Positions 61,501 through 64,000 of a stretch of 64,000 bases of DNA are shown in pieces. The stretch spans positions 2,046,001 through 2,110,000 of the forward strand of contig NZ_CP079863.1 of the NCBI RefSeq assembly GCF_025263485.1, written 5' to 3'. The first letter of the stretch is position 1, and each line of letters begins with the position of its first letter. Below the pieces are notes generated by a model, which saw only the letters and a program-made list of their open reading frames with translations, ran no database searches and was not told the DNA's origin. Position numbers and translations under genes: made by a program. This stretch comes from Mycobacterium sp. SMC-2 (GTDB lineage Bacteria; Actinomycetota; Actinomycetes; Mycobacteriales; Mycobacteriaceae).

Positions 61501-62223
61501 GACCCGCAGCCGTTCCCGAAGGTCGGCCAAGTCGCGGCCGCTTATCACCGCGACGGTGCACTCGGCGGCCAGCGCCTGCAACGCTTCCAGAGCGCCCTGA
61601 ACCGGCCTGGCGGACTCCGGCTGGGCGACGATCTCGGACAGCGTGCCGTCGAAGTCCAGGAACACCGCCGGTCGGCGGCTCGCCACCAGTTCCTTCAACT
61701 GGCTGTAGACGCCCATCGCGTCGGCGATGGCCGACAGCGGCGCGCCGCCGCGGTGCACCGAGATCTCGGCGAAGTCGGCGACGACGGTGTCGGCCCCGTG
61801 CGCCAGCAATTCGTCGGTTCCGCCGTTGCGCTCGAGGCCGATGACGAGGCCGAAGCCACCGTCCCGGCCGACCGCGAGGCCGCCTTCGTCGCAGTCGACA
61901 AGGACGCAACGGACCGGGCGCACCCCCAGGCGCGTCACCGCCATGGTCAGCGCCGCCTCGCCCCGCCCGGCGGTGTCGGCCGCGCAGACCGCAACGTCGA
62001 CCAGTTGGTCGATTCCCGCGGACCGCAATAGGGGCGCGCAGTCGCGGGCAACCGAATAGACGGCGGTGGCGACGCCGACCTCACGCAGCCGCCGCAGCAG
62101 CGCGGCGGTTGAATCGCGGGCCTCGACCACACCTGGGGCCCGCTGCGCAACGACACAGTCGAGGCCGAAAATCACCGCGTCGTGGTAGCGCCGGTCGACG
62201 GTGACGGGCCATTCAGTCACCAT
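58543..62223 (-). CDS. otsB1: OtsB1: trehalose-6-phosphatase fused to GH65 phosphorylase
   Basis: The product is 1226 aa. An N-terminal HAD-like domain (about 1-165; AVIFGLDCVVAQRAPG) has lost the nucleophile Asp of motif I. A trehalose-phosphatase domain (about 185-420) has FLDFDGTLSEIV and GDDISDEDAFDAV. A GH65 domain (about 450-1220) has the catalytic Glu in IIGPDEFHSGYPGKEYDGID NN. It aligns throughout with Rv2006 (OtsB1), which is DosR-induced, but is about 100 aa shorter at the N-terminus. It may remove phosphate from trehalose-6-phosphate and cleave or phosphorolyse an alpha-glucoside. Confidence 0.93.
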   Translation of the reverse strand: MVTEWPVTVDRRYHDAVIFGLDCVVAQRAPGVVEARDSTAALLRRLREVGVATAVYSVARDCAPLLRSAGIDQLVDVAVCAADTAGRGEAALTMAVTRLGVRPVRCVLVDCDEGGLAVGRDGGFGLVIGLERNGGTDELLAHGADTVVADFAEISVHRGGAPLSAIADAMGVYSQLKELVASRRPAVFLDFDGTLSEIVAQPESARPVQGALEALQALAAECTVAVISGRDLADLRERLRVDGIWYAAGHGFELLAPDGTHHENAAAIGATGVLAHAADRLTALLHDVPGIRVEHKRFGVSIHYRNVDPAQVDRVIATVRKLGRSQYLRITMGRRVIELRPRLDWDKGRTLTWILEHIAGAGGDTVFPIYVGDDISDEDAFDAVHFDGVGIAVRHDEDGDRPSAALFSLANPPAVCDFVRRLADDLHEAAVEPNDAWELVYEGYDPAYERLRETLCTVGTGYVATRGCAPEATASEAHYPGTYAAGVYNTLTDRIAGRTIENESLVNLPNWLSLTFRINGGPWFHIDNAELLFYRQTFDLRHATLTRSLRFRDGAGQTTTVTQQRFASMHQPHLLAMQTTIVAENWSGTVEFRSLLDGGVRNTMVERYRSLSSTHLTSSAIEEADESVILRTETSQSRIAVAVAARSTVWCDDARAAAQYKFVREGDRGGHDIQVALAAGQSVTCEKIATIFTGRDDAISEPASTAQLHLDAAGRYAELHRQHARAWDLLWEQCAIGLAGGTDALRLLRLHLVHLLQTISPHTAELDAGVPARGLHGEAYRGHVFWDSLFVSPVLSVRMPNVARSLLLYRYRRLPEARRAARRAGYLGAMYPWQSGSDGREVSQELHLNPASGRWNPDASARAHHVGLAIAYNTWQHYQVTGDRRFLVDYGAEMLVEIARFWVGLATFDESRGRYTIKGIIGPDEFHSGYPGKEYDGIDNNAYTNVMAVWAIMRAMDALDLLPLRDRLDLVGKIDLTSDELGRWDHVTRRMFVPFHDNVISQFEGYSQLAELDWDDYRQRYGNIQRLDRILEAENDSVNNYKASKQADVLMLFYLLSSDELLSLFGRLGYRFTPERIPETVDYYLARTSEGSTLSALVHSWVLTRAHRHHAMKYFVRVLASDVVDIQGGTTSEGIHLAAMAGSIDLLQRCFTGLETRDDRLILSPLWPKALDPIEFPFVYRGQRLHLRVSGRAGELTSEAGNSASVTVECRGRVHHLLPGNKVEVD

Positions 62224-62292
62224 TGGGACGATGCCACAGCGCGGGCGCCCGTCAAGGTCCCCCGGCGGCGCCGGGGCCTCATGACCATGGGG

Positions 62293-62312
62293 TTGGTGAC
62301 TAAAGCCTCATG
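62293..62312. promoter_or_regulatory. DosR-like box between otsB1 and Rv2005c-like USP
   Basis: GTGACTAAAGCCTC (62296-62309) matches the core at 11 of 14 positions, with TTG flanking on the left. It is 53-66 bases upstream of the USP at 62362 and 73-86 upstream of divergent otsB1. Confidence 0.6.
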
Positions 62313-62361
62313 ATCGACGGTCGGTCGCGCCATAGCGTTTTGGGAGATGGAGGGAGAAGAA

Positions 62362-63249
62362 ATGTCCGCACTTGCAAACCGCCATGGCATCGTCGTGGGA
62401 ATCGACGGATCGCCGGCCTCGAACGCCGCCGTGTGTTGGGCGGCCCGGGACGCGGCGATGCGACACGTCCCGCTGACGGTGGTCCACATGGTGAACGCGA
62501 TGGTGCCGATGTATCCGGCCCTTCCCCTGTCGACCGGCGTGGCGGTGTGGCAGGAAGAGCGGGGCCGGGAGGTCCTCGAGCAGGCGGTCAAGGTCGCCGA
62601 GGACGCCGTCACCACGGACCGCAAGATCGACGTCCGAAGCGAGCTGAGGTGTGCGCCCCCGGTGCCCACTCTGGTCGAGATGTCCAAAGAGGCCGAGATG
62701 GTCGTCGTCGGCAGCACTGGGCGCGGCGGGTTGGCCAGGCTGCTGCTGGGTTCGGTGAGCAGCGGAGTGGTCCGCAGCGCGCGCTGCCCGGTCGCGGTCA
62801 TCCGCGACGAGGATCCGCTCATGGAGCATCCGCAGCAAGCCCCGGTCCTCGTGGGCGTCGACGGCTCACCGGCCTCGGATGTTGCGGTGGCCGTTGCCTT
62901 CGATGAAGCGTCGCGTCGCGGTGTCGAGCTGACGGCGTTGCACGCATGGAGTGACGTCGACGTCTTCGAACTGCCCGGCGTGGATTGGTCGGCGGTGAAG
63001 GCGGAAGCCGAGCGGAGTCTGGCCGAACAGCTGGCCGGCTGGCAGGAGCGCTATCCCGATGTCACCGTGCGGCGCGTGGTCGTTGCCGACCGCCCTGCCC
63101 GGCAGCTCATCGAACAGTCGGAGTCCGCCCAACTGGTCGTCGTGGGCAGTCACGGCCGCGGCGGCCTGTCCGGTGTGTTGCTCGGTTCGGTCAGTAACGC
63201 CGTCGTGCACTCGGTCCGCATGCCCGTCATCGTGGCCCGGCCATCGTAG
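62362..63249 (+). CDS. Tandem-domain universal stress protein (Rv2005c-like)
   Basis: The product is 295 aa from [20 protein letters not shown] behind GGAGGGAGAAGAA. Both ATP motifs are intact: [15 protein letters not shown] and [15 protein letters not shown]. Position between otsB1 (Rv2006-like, divergent) and the Rv2004c-like gene (downstream, 14 bases) reproduces M. tuberculosis Rv2004c-Rv2005c-Rv2006. It is probably an ATP-binding persistence factor under the shared DosR-like box. Confidence 0.92.
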   Translation: MSALANRHGIVVGIDGSPASNAAVCWAARDAAMRHVPLTVVHMVNAMVPMYPALPLSTGVAVWQEERGREVLEQAVKVAEDAVTTDRKIDVRSELRCAPPVPTLVEMSKEAEMVVVGSTGRGGLARLLLGSVSSGVVRSARCPVAVIRDEDPLMEHPQQAPVLVGVDGSPASDVAVAVAFDEASRRGVELTALHAWSDVDVFELPGVDWSAVKAEAERSLAEQLAGWQERYPDVTVRRVVVADRPARQLIEQSESAQLVVVGSHGRGGLSGVLLGSVSNAVVHSVRMPVIVARPS

Positions 63250-63263
63250 AGCCGCGCCGCGCC

Positions 63264-64000
63264 ATGCCCGCAGCGACAGCCACCGGAGAAGCGACGAAGA
63301 CCGCCGTGCCCTACCTCGAAATGCACGAAACCCACACCGGCGTCGTCGTTTTGGCCGGGGATCGGGCGTACAAGGCGAAGAAGCCCGTGCTCACCGACTT
63401 CCTCGACTTTCGCGCCCCCGAGCAGCGGGAACGCGCGTGTCGCCGGGAGGTCGAGCTGAACAGCCGGCTGTCGCCGGACAGCTACCTCGGGGTGGCGCAG
63501 CTGTCCGACCCGGCCGGCGGCCCGCCCGAGCCGGTCATCGTCATGCGGCGCTACAGCGACCAGAACCGGTTGGCGTCCATGGTGTTTCGCGATTCCGACG
63601 AGTCGGTTCGGGGTGCACTGGACGCCATCGCCGGGCTGTTGGCCGACTTTCACCGCGACGCCAAGCGGAGCCCCGCCATCAGCGCCCAGGGTGGGGCCGC
63701 GGCGGTCGAACGCCGCTGGCGCGAAAACCTGTCGGAACTGCGGCGCTACGCCGACGCGTCCACGCCCGGGGTCACTGCGGAAGCCGTGTCGCGGATCGAG
63801 CGCCTGGTCGCCCAGTACATCGCGGGCCGCGCGCCCCTGTTCGAGCGCCGCGTCGTACAGAAGTGCATCGTCGACGGGCACGGTGATCTGCTCGCCGACG
63901 ACATCTTCTGGGTGGACGGGAAGCCGGCGTTGCTCGACTGCCTGGAGTTCGACGACGAACTCCGCTACGTGGACTGCATCGACGACGCCGCGTTTTTGGC
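63264..64000 (+). CDS. Rv2004c-like phosphotransferase/ATPase (cut by window edge)
   Basis: The first 245 codons are present. MPAATATGEATKTAVPYLEM is followed by VVVLAGDRAYKAKKPVLTDF LDFRAPEQRERACRREVELN and the aminoglycoside-phosphotransferase-like catalytic loop CIVDGHGDLLADDIFWVDGK PALLDCLEFDDELRYVDCID. Relatives, including Rv2004c, continue into a P-loop ATP-binding domain (about 500 aa in total). The role is unknown, but the M. tuberculosis gene is DosR-regulated. It starts 14 bases after the USP stop. Confidence 0.85.
   Translation, partial: MPAATATGEATKTAVPYLEMHETHTGVVVLAGDRAYKAKKPVLTDFLDFRAPEQRERACRREVELNSRLSPDSYLGVAQLSDPAGGPPEPVIVMRRYSDQNRLASMVFRDSDESVRGALDAIAGLLADFHRDAKRSPAISAQGGAAAVERRWRENLSELRRYADASTPGVTAEAVSRIERLVAQYIAGRAPLFERRVVQKCIVDGHGDLLADDIFWVDGKPALLDCLEFDDELRYVDCIDDAAFL

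Noticed and set aside
1..64000. tRNA, rRNA, CRISPR array or prophage
   Set aside because: No cloverleaf-like sequence, regularly spaced repeat or phage structural gene was recognised in the window.

Overview
The window is high-GC actinobacterial DNA, almost certainly from a nontuberculous Mycobacterium. Many proteins match specific M. tuberculosis dormancy (DosR/DevR regulon) proteins in sequence and gene order: HspX, the Rv2030c-PfkB-Rv2028c operon, Rv3134c-DosR-DosS, Hrp1 (Rv2626c), Rv2628, Rv3131, Rv3127, Acg, Rv3129-like, Rv2004c, Rv2005c and OtsB1 (Rv2006). These identifications are from remembered family sequences; no search was run. Species cannot be fixed from the sequence alone.

Layout. 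1-2.4 kb: start of an Hsp20 gene with a strong DosR box, small proteins, a flavin-pocket (PNPOx-like) protein and hrp1. 2.4-5.1 kb: a complete IS21-family element (istA/istB, multi-repeat ends, 7-bp target duplication) inserted just upstream of a HAD hydrolase relic. 5.1-12.8 kb: sparse and decayed region with small hypothetical genes, a PaaK-like adenylating enzyme, a frameshifted RecQ helicase, a tandem universal stress protein (USP), a DUF2267 protein and a dodecin. 12.8-24.0 kb: an accessory metabolic island (two F420-type LLM oxidoreductases, FAD dehydrogenase, three SDRs, TetR regulator, sulfotransferase, DUF1214 and SnoaL-like proteins) bracketed by two same-direction glutathione peroxidase copies, one a frameshifted pseudogene. 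24.1-26.7 kb: an orphan MceA-type protein and a cation/proton antiporter.

26.7-64 kb is a dense hypoxia/dormancy superlocus: Rv2628- and Rv3131-like proteins; a group 3b NAD(P)-linked [NiFe] hydrogenase (hyhBGSL plus maturation protease); a membrane-anchored trypsin-like protease with DUF302 divergent from a slipin; a DATIN/HPF-type ribosome factor; SRPBCC, USP and MprF-like lysyltransferase genes; a six-gene operon of acyl-CoA synthetase, 2-oxoacid dehydrogenase E1alpha, E1beta, E2, acyl carrier protein and Acg-family protein; acg; hspX-Rv2030c-pfkB-USP-USP-dosR-dosS in one orientation; further USPs; trehalose phosphatase/GH65 OtsB1; and a partial Rv2004c-like kinase. DosR-like palindromes (core GGGACTWWAGTCCC) lie in front of most of these units.

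Together the genes suggest a programme for surviving low oxygen: sensing (DosS/DosR), redox balancing through hydrogenase and flavoproteins, chaperone and USP protection, ribosome hibernation, membrane remodelling, and re-routing of acyl and sugar metabolism. In M. tuberculosis the orthologs are scattered over several loci; here they are gathered in one place, and hspX to dosS could form one self-amplifying transcription unit.
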